From contig OX638333.1 of assembly GCA_951812895.1 (NCBI GenBank), forward strand, positions 920,366 through 984,365: a DNA stretch of 64,000 nt. The letters run 5' to 3'. This DNA comes from an uncultured Roseovarius sp. (lineage in GTDB: Bacteria; Pseudomonadota; Alphaproteobacteria; Rhodobacterales; Rhodobacteraceae). The notes below the pieces were generated by a model. That model saw only the letters and a list, made by a program, of their open reading frames with translations, had not been told where the DNA came from and made no database searches. Numbering within the stretch: position 1 is the first letter of the stretch; the number at the start of each line of letters is the position of its first letter. Shown here one piece after another: positions 8,172 through 17,682 of the stretch. The translations under genes and the position numbers were made by a program.

Positions 8172-10546
8172 TGTGACGCTTCCATCCGGTCTGATTGTTC
8201 GGCCTTCTTCAATCTGCGACGTTGCATCATGATAACCGCTGCATATGCAAGGATGCCGAAGATATAGATGACTTCCTTTGGCATGCGGCCGGATTGTTCA
8301 AGACCAGCTGACGTCACATAGTCCCCCCAGGTGATACCAAGCTGTTCGGCGGGCCCATTAAAGGCAATATCCGACACACTTGCTCGACCGTCACTTTCGG
8401 TATCAATCGAAATACCGGCCGCCTCCAGCAGGTTCTCCGATGCCTCTGGTACTGTCACAGTAAACAGCTTGAACCGATCCCCATATTCGGTTTCACGCGT
8501 GACATAGATGCGCACCTTTTGGCCCGCTTCCACCGACGTTTCATTTGCCGCAACCTGAGCCAATGGAACATCGCTGAATGCAGGGCTGAAGCGATCCAGT
8601 ACAAAATCCGGACGGAACAGGCTGACGACAACAAATATCAACAGGACAGCTTCGAACAGTTTAAGACGCACGAACATCCACTGAAGCGTCAGAGACGAAA
8701 ACGCAAAGATTGCCATAAGGGCCACAACAAAGATCATGATCCCATGCCAGACACTCTCGACGCCCACCAGCAAAAGCTCAGGATTAAAGATAAACACAAC
8801 CGGCAAAATTGCCGTCCGGATTGCATATTTGAAGGACTGAACACCCGTCTTCATCGGATCCGCACCAGAGATGGCAGATGCCGCAAAGGCCGCCAGACAA
8901 ACCGGTGGTGTCGCATCCGCCATAAGCCCAAAGTAGAACACGTAAAGATGCACGGCAATCAGCGGCAGCACCAGCCCCGAGGCATTGCCAAGTTCAACCA
9001 TCACCCCCGCCATCAGCGATGCGACAACAATATAGTTCGCCGTCGTCGGCAACCCCATCCCAAGTACGATAGAGACCACAGCAACCAGAAATAGCAGAAT
9101 ATAGATATTCCCTTGGGACAACGCTTCGACAATGCCGAGCATGGCGTTGTTCAGACCCGTCGAAGACACAATGCCAACGATAATCCCAGCCGCACCAACC
9201 GCCGCGGTCACGGCCGTCATTGATTTGGCGCCTGCGACCAATGAATAAAAGATAATGATGATCCCTGACCGGACGCCTTTACGCAAAGGCAAGCCATGTT
9301 CACGCGCCAGCATGACTTGTTGTATCACAATGATCCCGGCCATCATCATGATAGACCAGAACACGGCACTGCCCGGGCTCCAGCGTTTCACCAGAAGCAG
9401 ATAGACCAGCATTCCAATCGGGATGAGGAAATAGGCGCCTTCCTTGAACGTTTTGGCCATCGCGGGCAAGTCTGCCTTCGGCAGCCCGACAAGGCCCATT
9501 TTCAGGCTTTCCAGATGCGAGATGTAAAAGAGCGAGATATAGGCGATAAAGGCTGGGATCATCGCGTGTACAATCACATCATAATACGAAATCCCGATAA
9601 ATTCCGCGATGATAAAGGCCGAGGCCCCCATGATCGGCGGCATAAGCTGACCGTTAATCGAGGCAGAAACTTCAATCGCGCCCGCCTTGTCCCCCGGAAA
9701 ACCGGTTTTCTTCATCACCGGTATGGTAAAGGCACCGGTCGTGACCGTATTCGCAATTGATGACCCCGAAATCATGCCCGTCAGGCCAGATGCCAGGATC
9801 GCGGCCTTTGCCGGCCCGCCCCGATATTTTCCGACCGCGGCAAAGGACATATCGAGAAAGAACTTTCCGGCACCAGCGGTATCCATAAAGGCGCCGAACA
9901 GAACAAATAGAAACACATAGCTGAGCGACACCGCAATCGGGATACCGAAAATCGCCTCGCTTGTCAGCCAGTTGTATCCAACCATGCGCGAGATCGAGAC
10001 ACCCTTATGCGCGATAATCTCGGGCATATAAGGGCCGAACAGCGAATAGATCATGAAAACGCCGCACACGATAACAAGTGGCAAACCGACACCGCGGCGG
10101 GTGGCTTCCAGTAACAAAAGCATTCCAACTGCAGATATCAGAACCTCAACGGGAACGCTGAAACCCAGGATATCGAGATTGAGCAGAATGCCAGCCCGCA
10201 GCACAATTCCGTCATATCCGAAATAGACATACAGTGCGCTCAACGCCGCGATGCTGGCCAGAACCAGACTTAACCAGGCTTTGCCCTCACGTTTTTCTTC
10301 AAATTTTGCGGGAAACAGCAGAAAACACAGGAACAACCCAAACGCCAGATGAACACCGCGTGCGGGTAAATCGACAAAAATGCCCCAACCAAGCGAAAAC
10401 GGTAACGGTGACGCTATCCACAATTGGTACAAAGACCAAAGCGCCCCAAAGGCGATAAAGGTTTTGGGCCAGGCACCAAAATAATCGCTTCGCTCAACTT
10501 TCAGCGCTTCATCGACAGCTTCTTGTTGCAATGATTTCTCAGACAT
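8168..10546 (-). CDS. TRAP transporter permease, fused 4TM/12TM TAXI type with DUF3394
   Basis: The 792-residue membrane protein fuses the small DctQ-like and large DctM-like TRAP subunits, as is normal for TAXI systems. Many hydrophobic helices span about residues 20-620. The large-subunit core includes ASGLTGMISGSSIANTVTTG and VLGMGLPTTANYIVVA, and a second ADATPPVCLAAFA segment. After a further membrane segment, residues of roughly 640-760 form the soluble DUF3394-type domain, and one last helix ends in RRRLKKAEQ. It uses an ion gradient to import the solute delivered by the binding protein at 10625-11611. It overlaps the M20 gene by 4 bases. Confidence 0.9.
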   Translation of the reverse strand: MSEKSLQQEAVDEALKVERSDYFGAWPKTFIAFGALWSLYQLWIASPLPFSLGWGIFVDLPARGVHLAFGLFLCFLLFPAKFEEKREGKAWLSLVLASIAALSALYVYFGYDGIVLRAGILLNLDILGFSVPVEVLISAVGMLLLLEATRRGVGLPLVIVCGVFMIYSLFGPYMPEIIAHKGVSISRMVGYNWLTSEAIFGIPIAVSLSYVFLFVLFGAFMDTAGAGKFFLDMSFAAVGKYRGGPAKAAILASGLTGMISGSSIANTVTTGAFTIPVMKKTGFPGDKAGAIEVSASINGQLMPPIMGASAFIIAEFIGISYYDVIVHAMIPAFIAYISLFYISHLESLKMGLVGLPKADLPAMAKTFKEGAYFLIPIGMLVYLLLVKRWSPGSAVFWSIMMMAGIIVIQQVMLAREHGLPLRKGVRSGIIIIFYSLVAGAKSMTAVTAAVGAAGIIVGIVSSTGLNNAMLGIVEALSQGNIYILLFLVAVVSIVLGMGLPTTANYIVVASLMAGVMVELGNASGLVLPLIAVHLYVFYFGLMADATPPVCLAAFAASAISGADPMKTGVQSFKYAIRTAILPVVFIFNPELLLVGVESVWHGIMIFVVALMAIFAFSSLTLQWMFVRLKLFEAVLLIFVVVSLFRPDFVLDRFSPAFSDVPLAQVAANETSVEAGQKVRIYVTRETEYGDRFKLFTVTVPEASENLLEAAGISIDTESDGRASVSDIAFNGPAEQLGITWGDYVTSAGLEQSGRMPKEVIYIFGILAYAAVIMMQRRRLKKAEQSDRMEASQ

Positions 10547-10572
10547 ATCAATTCCCGATTTTCTGTAAGATC

Positions 10573-10597
10573 GGTCTCCACCATTGCGGCGGAGACC
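10573..10597 (-). promoter_or_regulatory. Intercistronic hairpin between TAXI binding protein and permease
   Basis: GGTCTCC at 10573-10579 pairs perfectly with GGAGACC at 10591-10597 around an 11-base loop. It lies in the 78-base gap between the binding-protein stop and the permease start. Binding proteins are needed in excess over permeases, and such hairpins commonly stabilise the upstream mRNA or terminate part of the transcripts. That role is inferred here. Confidence 0.5.
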
Positions 10598-10624
10598 TGT
10601 TTTGGATCGAGCGGGAGAAACAGG

Positions 10625-11611
10625 TTACTCGATCCAACCTTTTTCGCGATAGTACCGTGCGGCACCTTCGTGAAGCGGAGCAGAATTTCCGTTGTTGATC
10701 ATGCTCTCAGGGTCGAGATTGGTGAACGCAGGATGCAGAGCCCGAAAATCATCCAGATTTTCGAAAACCGCGCGCACTACTTCATAGACGACATCCGCGT
10801 CGACGCTTTCGTGTGACACGATCGTTGCATAGCCGCCGAATGTCGTCACATCCTGTTGCTGTGACGAATACACGCTGGCTGGAATACTTGTGGCCGCATA
10901 GAAAGGGCGCTCGTCAATCAAGGCTTGTTCAACTTCTGTGTTGAGGCTGACGATCTGCGCGCCACAGCCCTCGGTGGCCACGGCCACACCCGAGTTGGGG
11001 ACACCGACCACGTAAGTAAAGGCGTCGATATTGCCGTCACACAAGGCATTTGAATGCTCAGAAGAGGTCATTTCCGTCACCAGGCCAAAGTAGTCCCGGT
11101 CGGTTCCATACCGTTCCATCAGCAATTCGGTTGTACCGCGCTGGCCCGAACCAGGATTGCCAATGTTTAACTTTTTACCTTCAAGATCCATCCAGGAATT
11201 GATGCCTGAATCGGCGGCAACAACCAGCTGAAACGGCTCTGGATGCACAGAGAACACCGCTCGGAATCCTTCGTCGTTGACAACTTTATCGGATGTTCCG
11301 TTGACCGCGTAGTATTGCCAATCGGACTGCGAAACGCCGAATTCAAACTCGCCCTGCGAAATTTGCGCAAGGTTGTAAGTTGAACCGTTGCTCGACGGGG
11401 CCGCACAACGGAAACCGTGCTTGCGGCCTTCTTTACGCCCTTCGGCGGCTTCTTTGTGGATCATGCGGCAAATCGCATTCCCCGCCACGAAATAAACACC
11501 GGTCGGACCACCTGTTCCGATGGTGATAAACTTAGTTTCCGCCTGCGCCGGTGCAGTTACACCAAGTGACACCAGGCCCGCGAATGATGCTGTAGCCAAA
11601 AATTTCTTCAT
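10625..11611 (-). CDS. TAXI family TRAP transporter substrate-binding protein
   Basis: The 328-residue periplasmic binding protein has a clear Sec signal (MKKFLATASFAGLVSLGV, cleavage after AQAE). The TAXI family start FITIGTGGPTGVYFVAG is intact, as is the conserved region with GKKLNIGNPGSGQRGTTE. Known TAXI proteins bind glutamate or other carboxylates. The ligand here is not readable from the sequence, and the M20 deacylase in the operon suggests an acylated amino acid. It is first in the operon after a divergent promoter region shared with a LysR gene, which is the likely regulator. Confidence 0.9.
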   Translation of the reverse strand: MKKFLATASFAGLVSLGVTAPAQAETKFITIGTGGPTGVYFVAGNAICRMIHKEAAEGRKEGRKHGFRCAAPSSNGSTYNLAQISQGEFEFGVSQSDWQYYAVNGTSDKVVNDEGFRAVFSVHPEPFQLVVAADSGINSWMDLEGKKLNIGNPGSGQRGTTELLMERYGTDRDYFGLVTEMTSSEHSNALCDGNIDAFTYVVGVPNSGVAVATEGCGAQIVSLNTEVEQALIDERPFYAATSIPASVYSSQQQDVTTFGGYATIVSHESVDADVVYEVVRAVFENLDDFRALHPAFTNLDPESMINNGNSAPLHEGAARYYREKGWIE

Positions 11612-11689
11612 ATTTTCCTCCCACGAGTTTGGTCTAGATACGCAGGCAAATTACGTGGCTCAGTCAATCAAATCTAATAATTTTAGTTG

Positions 11690-11707
11690 AATTAATTATA
11701 ATTAATT
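11690..11707. promoter_or_regulatory. AT-rich perfect palindrome, candidate LysR operator
   Basis: An 18-base perfect palindrome (AATTAATTATAATTAATT) lies 16 bases before the LysR ATG and about 80 bases before the divergent TAXI gene. LysR regulators usually bind AT-rich dyads in such divergent regions, including the T-N11-A form. The assignment as operator is inference, and AT-rich palindromes can arise by chance. Confidence 0.4.
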
Positions 11708-11722
11708 ATTATAGATATACAC

Positions 11723-12613
11723 ATGCAGATCCGAGAAATTGAATGCTTTCAGGCGATTATGACCGCCGGAACCATGACCCGGGCATCACAGATGTTGGGG
11801 ATCTCACAACCTGCAGTAAGCAATACGATTGCAACACTAGAGCACCGGCTCGGCTTCAAGCTGTTTTTGCGCAAGTCTGGTCGTCTGCAGCCAACACCAG
11901 AAGCGTTGATCTTTTACGATGATGCTCAAAGATTGTTAGAAGCGGTCGTGCGGGCCAATGAGGCCGCAACACGGTTACGGCAGGGAGAGACTGGGCATCT
12001 CACAATTTCCGCCTTTCCGGGTGTATCGATCAAGTTTCTGCCCGAAATTATCAGCCGATTTTTGAAAACACGGCAGAACGTGAAAGTTCGCCTGTTGTCG
12101 AGAAGCTCTCACATCGTCATAGAGCAACTTCCCAGCCAGATGTTTGATATTGCGGTGGCCGAGAAACCATCGCAGTTCGTCGGCGTCGATGCTGAACAAT
12201 TCACCTATCATTGCCATTGCATCGTTGCGAAAGATCATCCGCTAGCGAAGCAAGAAGTGCTCACGCCACAGGAATTAGATGATGTTCCGTTTATTGCACT
12301 GTTTCGCGATCATATGACGACCTATCAGATCGCACGGGCCTTTTCAGACGCAAATGCGAAATGGAACGTAGTTCTGGAAGCTCAGTATTTTGCTTCGTTG
12401 ATTGAATTTGTAAAATCAGGAAACGCAGTTGCCCTTGTAGACCCGATTAACAGTCAAAATCTAGATAGCGGCCTGATCAGGATACCTTTTAAACCCTCAA
12501 TTCAATATCAAATTGGCGTTTTGACACCCCAAGACAAACCAGTCTCCAAAGTCTCAGGTGCTTTTTTAGATTTAATGAGAAAGGAATTGTCGAAACACAT
12601 ATCGGAACCTTAA
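11723..12613 (+). CDS. LysR family transcriptional regulator
   Basis: The 296-residue regulator has an N-terminal winged helix-turn-helix over residues 1-60 (MTRASQMLGISQPAVSNTIA; LEHRLGFKLFLR) followed by a periplasmic-binding-like effector domain. It is transcribed divergently from the TAXI transporter operon with a 111-base AT-rich gap. The simplest reading is that it controls that operon in response to the imported compound or its hydrolysis product. The regulator is close in pattern to LysR proteins placed beside amino-acid and opine transport operons. That observation is from memory. Confidence 0.85.
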   Translation: MQIREIECFQAIMTAGTMTRASQMLGISQPAVSNTIATLEHRLGFKLFLRKSGRLQPTPEALIFYDDAQRLLEAVVRANEAATRLRQGETGHLTISAFPGVSIKFLPEIISRFLKTRQNVKVRLLSRSSHIVIEQLPSQMFDIAVAEKPSQFVGVDAEQFTYHCHCIVAKDHPLAKQEVLTPQELDDVPFIALFRDHMTTYQIARAFSDANAKWNVVLEAQYFASLIEFVKSGNAVALVDPINSQNLDSGLIRIPFKPSIQYQIGVLTPQDKPVSKVSGAFLDLMRKELSKHISEP

Positions 12614-12849
12614 CCTCTCAAACAATGAAATACGTAGTTTTAAGTTTCAACCTCAAAGCAAACGAAGCCAAGTTTTTAGTTGAAGTCTGCTACCCTTGGA
12701 AACCAGCCATCGGAGCGAGCCCAACGAAAGCTCTCTTTGCCCCTGTGTGTTCAGCAGCTTAAGTCTTCAAAGAGCCCTAATGTTCCAGATGCTGCAACGA
12801 ACACAAATGACCGTAGAGCGCTTCATGCAGCCGCTGCGAATTCAAGGTG
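12614..12849. other. Intergenic stretch without recognised content
   Basis: The stretch lies between the converging LysR gene and the truncated glycosyltransferase. I see no start with a ribosome site, no strong hairpin and no repeat. Confidence 0.4.
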
Positions 12850-13662
12850 CTACCCACCTGTAATGTCTAGATACAACCGCTCATAGCTCTCACAGATTTT
12901 GTCAGAACTGAAGGTGCTTGCCAATTGTGAGCGGGAGGGGATAGTTTCCGGGCCGTCTGAGAGTGTTTTAAAAATTGCACCTGCCAGCGCCTCAGAATTT
13001 CCGGGCTCAAACAAATACCCGAATCCAGTACGCGAAACAGGCTGGCGCATACCGGGCCGATCGGATGTCACGCATGGTGTTCCTCTCAACATCGCCTCGA
13101 CCTGAACCAGGCCAAATGCCTCTATTCGATTGTTTGATGGCAGAACCAAAACATCAATGTCGTGGTAGAATTGATCAAGTTCCTCATCGCTGACACGCCC
13201 TCGAAAGATCACCCGCTCATCTGAATACTTTGAGACCAGATCGTACATTCCACTTTCAATCGGCCCGACGAATTCAAGGGTAAAATCCGGCCCCAGCTTT
13301 GCTTTGAGGGGGTCCAGTGCCTGCAAAAGAACTTCAAGCGACTTTTCCGGTGCGATGCGTCCGACAAAACCTATTTTGTAGGGCTTGACTGGTGATCGAT
13401 ACGGAGAGATTTTTTGCGGCCAATTTGGCACCGGCACGTCAATAAATTCCAGCTTTTTCCTGAACAGCCGGCAAAACCAGTTTCGGTGTGCATAGTCTTC
13501 GGTCGTGGCCACGATTTTACGGGCCAGCAGCCCGGCAACCAGATGCGATAGCCCACATAACAACGCTGAAAATTTGGAAAGCACATTATCGCCGGTCATC
13601 GAGCAATTGTAAGTGATCAATATCGGGCGGCGCCGTAGCCAGGCACATACGTGTTTCGGCAA
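12850..13662 (-). pseudogene. 5'-truncated glycosyltransferase (GT4-like)
   Basis: The sequence encodes the C-terminal two thirds of a GT-B glycosyltransferase. The nucleotide-sugar domain is clear: KIGFVGRIAPEKSLEVLLQA, then DVLVLPSNNRIEAFGLVQVE with the EX7E pair, and GTPCVTSDRPGM. Such proteins normally have about 360-400 residues, and here the acceptor domain is largely missing. The open frame begins only at a TTG (13660-13662) directly preceded by an in-frame TAG, without a ribosome site. I therefore treat it as a decayed gene rather than a short functional one. It would have acted in surface polysaccharide synthesis. Debris of a probable polysaccharide membrane protein lies just upstream. 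Confidence 0.65.
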
Positions 13663-14043
13663 CTAAGGCCTTGTTTAACAGGCGATACGTCATTGTCACA
13701 AGCAGGGCGGCAGGCTTGAATGACCGATTGGTTTGGGATTTGCATGGTGGCTCCTCTGGTTCAGCATGCTCCGCCGCAACGCCATCCCAACGTTGACGAG
13801 AATCCATACTTTTTTGAATGTACGAATCCGGAGAACGGCCGTGAAAACTCCCAAAGCGGAGGTTGCTGCACTTGTACCGAAAACCAGCAGATAGGGCCAA
13901 GCCATTGTTTGTCGCAGATTGAGATTTTAATCAAAACGGATTCACTAGCAGCATTTCTGACGTCAATAATATAATTTGTTAGCTTTGTATTTTATTATTA
14001 ATATAATTATACTATTCAGCAGTGCACCCAGCTTGCCGAGGGC
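13663..14043. other. Decayed polysaccharide-locus DNA and AT-rich upstream region
   Basis: On the minus strand, 13905 down to about 13755 encodes a membrane-helix-like stretch (WPYLLVFGTSAATSALGVF, then VWILVNVGMALRR). It resembles the end of a flippase or polymerase-type membrane protein. It has no stop or start in a sensible place and breaks off into the truncated glycosyltransferase. From 13960 to 14035 the sequence is very AT-rich and probably holds the promoter of the aminotransferase operon. Confidence 0.35.
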
Positions 14044-15243
14044 GTGTCACGACAAAAGGGGATGTTAAATTTGATCCAAAACTTTGGAATGACGAAGCGT
14101 ATTGCTCGAGTCGACTGGTCGGGTATTCGTAATATGCACGCCAAGGCGGCCGGACTAGACAATGTCATCAACCTTGGCATTGGTCAGCCTGATTTTGACA
14201 CGCCAGATCATATCATCGCCGCTGCAAAATCTGCACTTGACGAGGGATACACGCGCTATCCGCCTGCGCAGGGATTTTTGGATGTGCGGCAGGCCATTGC
14301 CAAAAAACTGCAAGCACAGAACGGAATTTGCGCCGACCCAGAAACCGAAATCATGGTCACCGTCGGTGCGATGCAGGTTGTCTTCAATACAATGCTGAAC
14401 TTCATCGAGCCCGGCGACGAAGTTATAGTGATGGATCCGGGCTATGATTATTTCTCGCAAATTCGTTTGTTTGGTGGTGTTCCGGTGACCGTACCGTTGC
14501 ACGAACGAAACGGATTCAGGCTGATTCCGGATGATCTGAAATCAGCGTTGACCAGCAAAACCCGGATGATCGTGGTCAATTCGCCTTCCAACCCCACAGG
14601 AGCAGTATTTGACCGCGCACTGATGCAAGAAATTGCCGATATCGCAATTGCTCACGATCTCTATGTTTTTTCTGACGAGCCTTATGAGGATCTGATGTTC
14701 GATGGTCGCAAGCATGTCAGCATCGCGGCATTGGACGGTATGAAAGAGCGAACGATCACCGCGTTCACCCTGTCCAAGAGTTATGCCATGACCGGTTGGC
14801 GCGTGGGATATGCCGTTGGCACGGCAACCGTGATTGCCGAAATGGAAAAGCTGATGGAGCATCTTGTCTCGGGTGTCACGGCTGTTTCGCAACGTGCAGC
14901 CATGGCTGCCATTTCCGGCCCACAGGAATGTGTGGCTGAAATGACGGCCGCCTATGAGCGGCGGAGACATATAGTCTATGAAGGTCTGAACGCCATTGAA
15001 GGCGTATCCTGCATTATGCCGGAATCCACATTCTATGCCTTTCCCAACATCAAGGATGTTGGATTGCCTTCATGGGAACTCGCCGAACATATTTTGAAAG
15101 ATCAGCAGGTGATTACCATCCCCGGGCTGATCTTTGGCGCTCATGGCGAAGGTTATCTGCGCCTGTCTTTTGCAGTGGAAGATGATGAACTGAAGGAGGC
15201 GATTGCCCGGATCAAGCTGGCAATAGAAGGGCTATGCAAATGA
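14044..15243 (+). CDS. PLP-dependent aminotransferase, class I/II
   Basis: This 399-residue fold-type I aminotransferase is of the aspartate/aromatic family. Visible motifs are the substrate region NLGIGQPDFDTP, the cofactor-stacking YDYF, NSPSNPTGAVFD (Asn holding the PLP), SDEPYEDLMFDG (Asp to the pyridine nitrogen), and FTLSKSYAMTGWRVGY with the Schiff-base lysine. A C-terminal arginine (YLRLSFA) binds the substrate carboxylate. The start is uncertain: GTG 14044, ATG 14062 and ATG 14089 are all possible, none with an ideal ribosome site. It overlaps the next gene by 10 bases and heads an operon with deacylase, RidA and AraD1-like genes, which suggests it transaminates an amino acid released by the deacylase. 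Confidence 0.85.
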   Translation: MSRQKGMLNLIQNFGMTKRIARVDWSGIRNMHAKAAGLDNVINLGIGQPDFDTPDHIIAAAKSALDEGYTRYPPAQGFLDVRQAIAKKLQAQNGICADPETEIMVTVGAMQVVFNTMLNFIEPGDEVIVMDPGYDYFSQIRLFGGVPVTVPLHERNGFRLIPDDLKSALTSKTRMIVVNSPSNPTGAVFDRALMQEIADIAIAHDLYVFSDEPYEDLMFDGRKHVSIAALDGMKERTITAFTLSKSYAMTGWRVGYAVGTATVIAEMEKLMEHLVSGVTAVSQRAAMAAISGPQECVAEMTAAYERRRHIVYEGLNAIEGVSCIMPESTFYAFPNIKDVGLPSWELAEHILKDQQVITIPGLIFGAHGEGYLRLSFAVEDDELKEAIARIKLAIEGLCK

Positions 15244-16445
15244 GTTTTGAGATCCGGACCCGCGTGAAAGAACTGGAAAGCGAGTTGATCGCGCTTCGCC
15301 GTGATTTCCACATGTATCCTGAACTGGGAATGGAAGAACACCGTACTGCAGGAATTGTCGAAGCGTATTTGAATGATCTTGGACTGGAAGTTTCGCGCGT
15401 GTGCGGGACAGGGGTGATCGGGTTGCTAAGGGGCGGGCAACCCGGGAAAACCCTGATGTTGCGCGCCGATATGGATGCATTGCCGATTGAGGAAGCGACG
15501 GGGTTGGAGTTCAAGTCAAAAACCCCGGGTGTGATGCATGCCTGCGGGCACGATGGCCATACGTCGATGATGATGATCGCCGCGAAAATCCTGAGTGAGC
15601 AAAAGGAGGTTTTGAAAGGCGATATCAAGTTCGTTTTCCAACCGAACGAAGAAAATGGCTGTGCGCTGGAAATGGTGCAAGAGGGAGTCATGCAGAACCC
15701 TACTGTTGATGCCGTGATAGGCACGCACCTGATGACCGGATTGCCCATAGGAACAATTTCTGCGGATGACGGCCCGGTGATGGCCGAGGCCAATGTGTTT
15801 CGGCTGACCCTTCGGGGGCTTGGCGGGCACACCGCTGTGCCCGAGGACTCGGTCGACCCGATACTGACCGCTGCCAGTGTCATCCAGCAAGTTCAGGCCA
15901 TTCAGACCCGCGAGTTGAGTCCACACAAGGCCGTGGCAATCGTGTTCGGTTCTATCCATGCCGGAACGGTCGCCAACATCATCCCCGAAAAGGTGGAGCT
16001 TCAGGGCACATTACGCTGTCTGTTCAATTCCCGTGATGAACCCGGCGAGAATGTGCTGGACCGGTTCGAACGGATCGTTTCGCATGTCTGTGCGGCGCAC
16101 CGCGTCAGCTATGAGCTCGAGTGGACCTTTCATGACCCTGCCGTTGTGAATGACCCCATGGTCAGTGCGGTGGTGCGTGATGCCGCCGCGGATGTGATCG
16201 CCGGAACAGAGCAGAAAATCGTGCCTTATGTCACAATGATCGGAGAGGATTTCTGTCGATTTTCACAGGAAGTGCCTGGCACATTCTACTTTGTCGGTGT
16301 CGCCAACAAAGATAAGAAAACCGATTTTCCGCACCACCACCCGAGTTTTGACATTGATGAGGATGGGTTGGCCATTGGTGTCGAGCTGCATGTCACCAGT
16401 GCCTTGCACTACCTCAATGGACAACTGCAAAACAAACCATCCTGA
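15234..16445 (+). CDS. M20D amidohydrolase (hippurate / N-acyl amino acid hydrolase type)
   Basis: The 403-residue cytoplasmic metal hydrolase has family landmarks in order: RRDFHMYPELGMEEHRTA, LRADMDALPIEE, MHACGHDGHTSMMM (metal Cys and His), FQPNEENGCAL (catalytic Glu, here in an NEENG setting), GLGGHTAVPEDSVDP, and MIGEDFCRFSQEVPG near the end. Relatives cleave N-benzoyl-, N-acetyl- or auxin-conjugated amino acids. It overlaps the aminotransferase gene, so acyl removal followed by transamination is a natural two-step reading. This is the second M20 deacylase in the window and belongs to a different subfamily from the one at 6.9-8.2 kb. Confidence 0.85.
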   Translation: MQMSFEIRTRVKELESELIALRRDFHMYPELGMEEHRTAGIVEAYLNDLGLEVSRVCGTGVIGLLRGGQPGKTLMLRADMDALPIEEATGLEFKSKTPGVMHACGHDGHTSMMMIAAKILSEQKEVLKGDIKFVFQPNEENGCALEMVQEGVMQNPTVDAVIGTHLMTGLPIGTISADDGPVMAEANVFRLTLRGLGGHTAVPEDSVDPILTAASVIQQVQAIQTRELSPHKAVAIVFGSIHAGTVANIIPEKVELQGTLRCLFNSRDEPGENVLDRFERIVSHVCAAHRVSYELEWTFHDPAVVNDPMVSAVVRDAAADVIAGTEQKIVPYVTMIGEDFCRFSQEVPGTFYFVGVANKDKKTDFPHHHPSFDIDEDGLAIGVELHVTSALHYLNGQLQNKPS

Positions 16446-16467
16446 CGTCACCAGACCAGAGGTCTCA

Positions 16468-17670
16468 ATGCCCCGAAAAAACTTCAACCCGAAGAACTTT
16501 GAACTGGATGTGGATCACCCGTGGACGATGGCCATTCACACCAACGATATGGTGGTTCTGAACCCGCAGCTGGATCTGGATCATCCGGATGACCTGGCGA
16601 CACAGACCACGGTAAGCCTCAACCATATCCGTAAACTCTTGGCGGATATTGAATGTACCGTGAGCGATATCACTAATTTGCGTGTTTCTTATGTCAACAC
16701 TGGCGATGTGGACGAAGATGCGTATCGTCAGAGTATTCTTGGCCAGATGCCCGATCTGCAGGGTGCCACTTTGGAAATGGTGCCGTTTGACCGTTTGGTT
16801 TTACCGGAATTGCTGGTAGAGATCTGCACCTATGCCATGCGCGGACAAAAAGGCGAGGTGTTTGCCAAAACCACGTCTGGTCCGGGAGGCCTATACCACC
16901 CCGGTGCGCCGCTGTCGCAGGGGGTGAAATGCCGGGATGTGATCTATGTCGGCGAACAGACCGCGCGCGATGCGGATGGCACGGTCATGCAACCCGGCAA
17001 TATCACCGGACAATGCGATCTGCTGCTGGATCAGTTGCAAACAATCCTGGATGATCTGGGTGCCGATCTGGCGGACGTTGTCCGCCTCAACATATTTTAC
17101 GATGTCTCGGTATCCGAGGCCGACTGGAACGCTTGCCTCGCACAGCTCAAAACGCGTTTTGGCGATGCCGCGCCCAGCCTGACGGCCATTCCGTTGCCGA
17201 GGCTCTTTCCGGCGGGCAAGCAGATGATGCTCAGTGCCTGGGCAATGCGCGGTGAGAATGGAAAGCCCCTTCCAAAGCAACATGCAGGGCTTGATCAAGC
17301 TACCGCACAACCCGGCCCGACCCTGTGGTGTCATGCTGTTGCTTGCGGGGATATGGTCTTTGCCGGTGGGGTGTCGACAGTGCAGGCAGACGGGTCAGTT
17401 GGGGCTGCGGGCGACCATATCGCACAAACAAAGGACAGTATGGCACGAATTGGGACACTGATGAGCGAGCTGGGCGAGCGGCTGCAGGACGTGCACAAAA
17501 CCAACTCCTACTACGTGCTGAGCACAGTTGGTGAATTTAACTCCAACCTTCAAGTCAGAAGCGATTGCTTTGTAAAGCCCGGACCGGGATCCGTGGGTCT
17601 GCCACTCGATGCGTTGTCGCAACCTGGCCAGCGGATCGAGGTTGAAGCGATCCTTGTCAAAGATGAGTAA
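16468..17670 (+). CDS. Double-domain RidA (YjgF/YER057c/UK114) family protein
   Basis: The 400-residue protein is made of RidA-like units in tandem. The first spans roughly residues 20-150 and later ones follow, with GDMVFAGGVSTVQADGSV and a closing LSQPGQRIEVEAILV typical of the family end. RidA proteins hydrolyse reactive enamine/imine intermediates released by PLP enzymes. Long multi-domain members occur in catabolic operons and may have their own substrates. The ATG at 16468 follows the M20D stop by 22 bases and is preceded by CAGAGGTC. The longer open frame upstream only shadows the M20D gene. Its place behind an aminotransferase fits imine clean-up or a dedicated deaminase step. Confidence 0.8.
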   Translation: MPRKNFNPKNFELDVDHPWTMAIHTNDMVVLNPQLDLDHPDDLATQTTVSLNHIRKLLADIECTVSDITNLRVSYVNTGDVDEDAYRQSILGQMPDLQGATLEMVPFDRLVLPELLVEICTYAMRGQKGEVFAKTTSGPGGLYHPGAPLSQGVKCRDVIYVGEQTARDADGTVMQPGNITGQCDLLLDQLQTILDDLGADLADVVRLNIFYDVSVSEADWNACLAQLKTRFGDAAPSLTAIPLPRLFPAGKQMMLSAWAMRGENGKPLPKQHAGLDQATAQPGPTLWCHAVACGDMVFAGGVSTVQADGSVGAAGDHIAQTKDSMARIGTLMSELGERLQDVHKTNSYYVLSTVGEFNSNLQVRSDCFVKPGPGSVGLPLDALSQPGQRIEVEAILVKDE

Positions 17671-17682
17671 CAGGAGGCCGAT

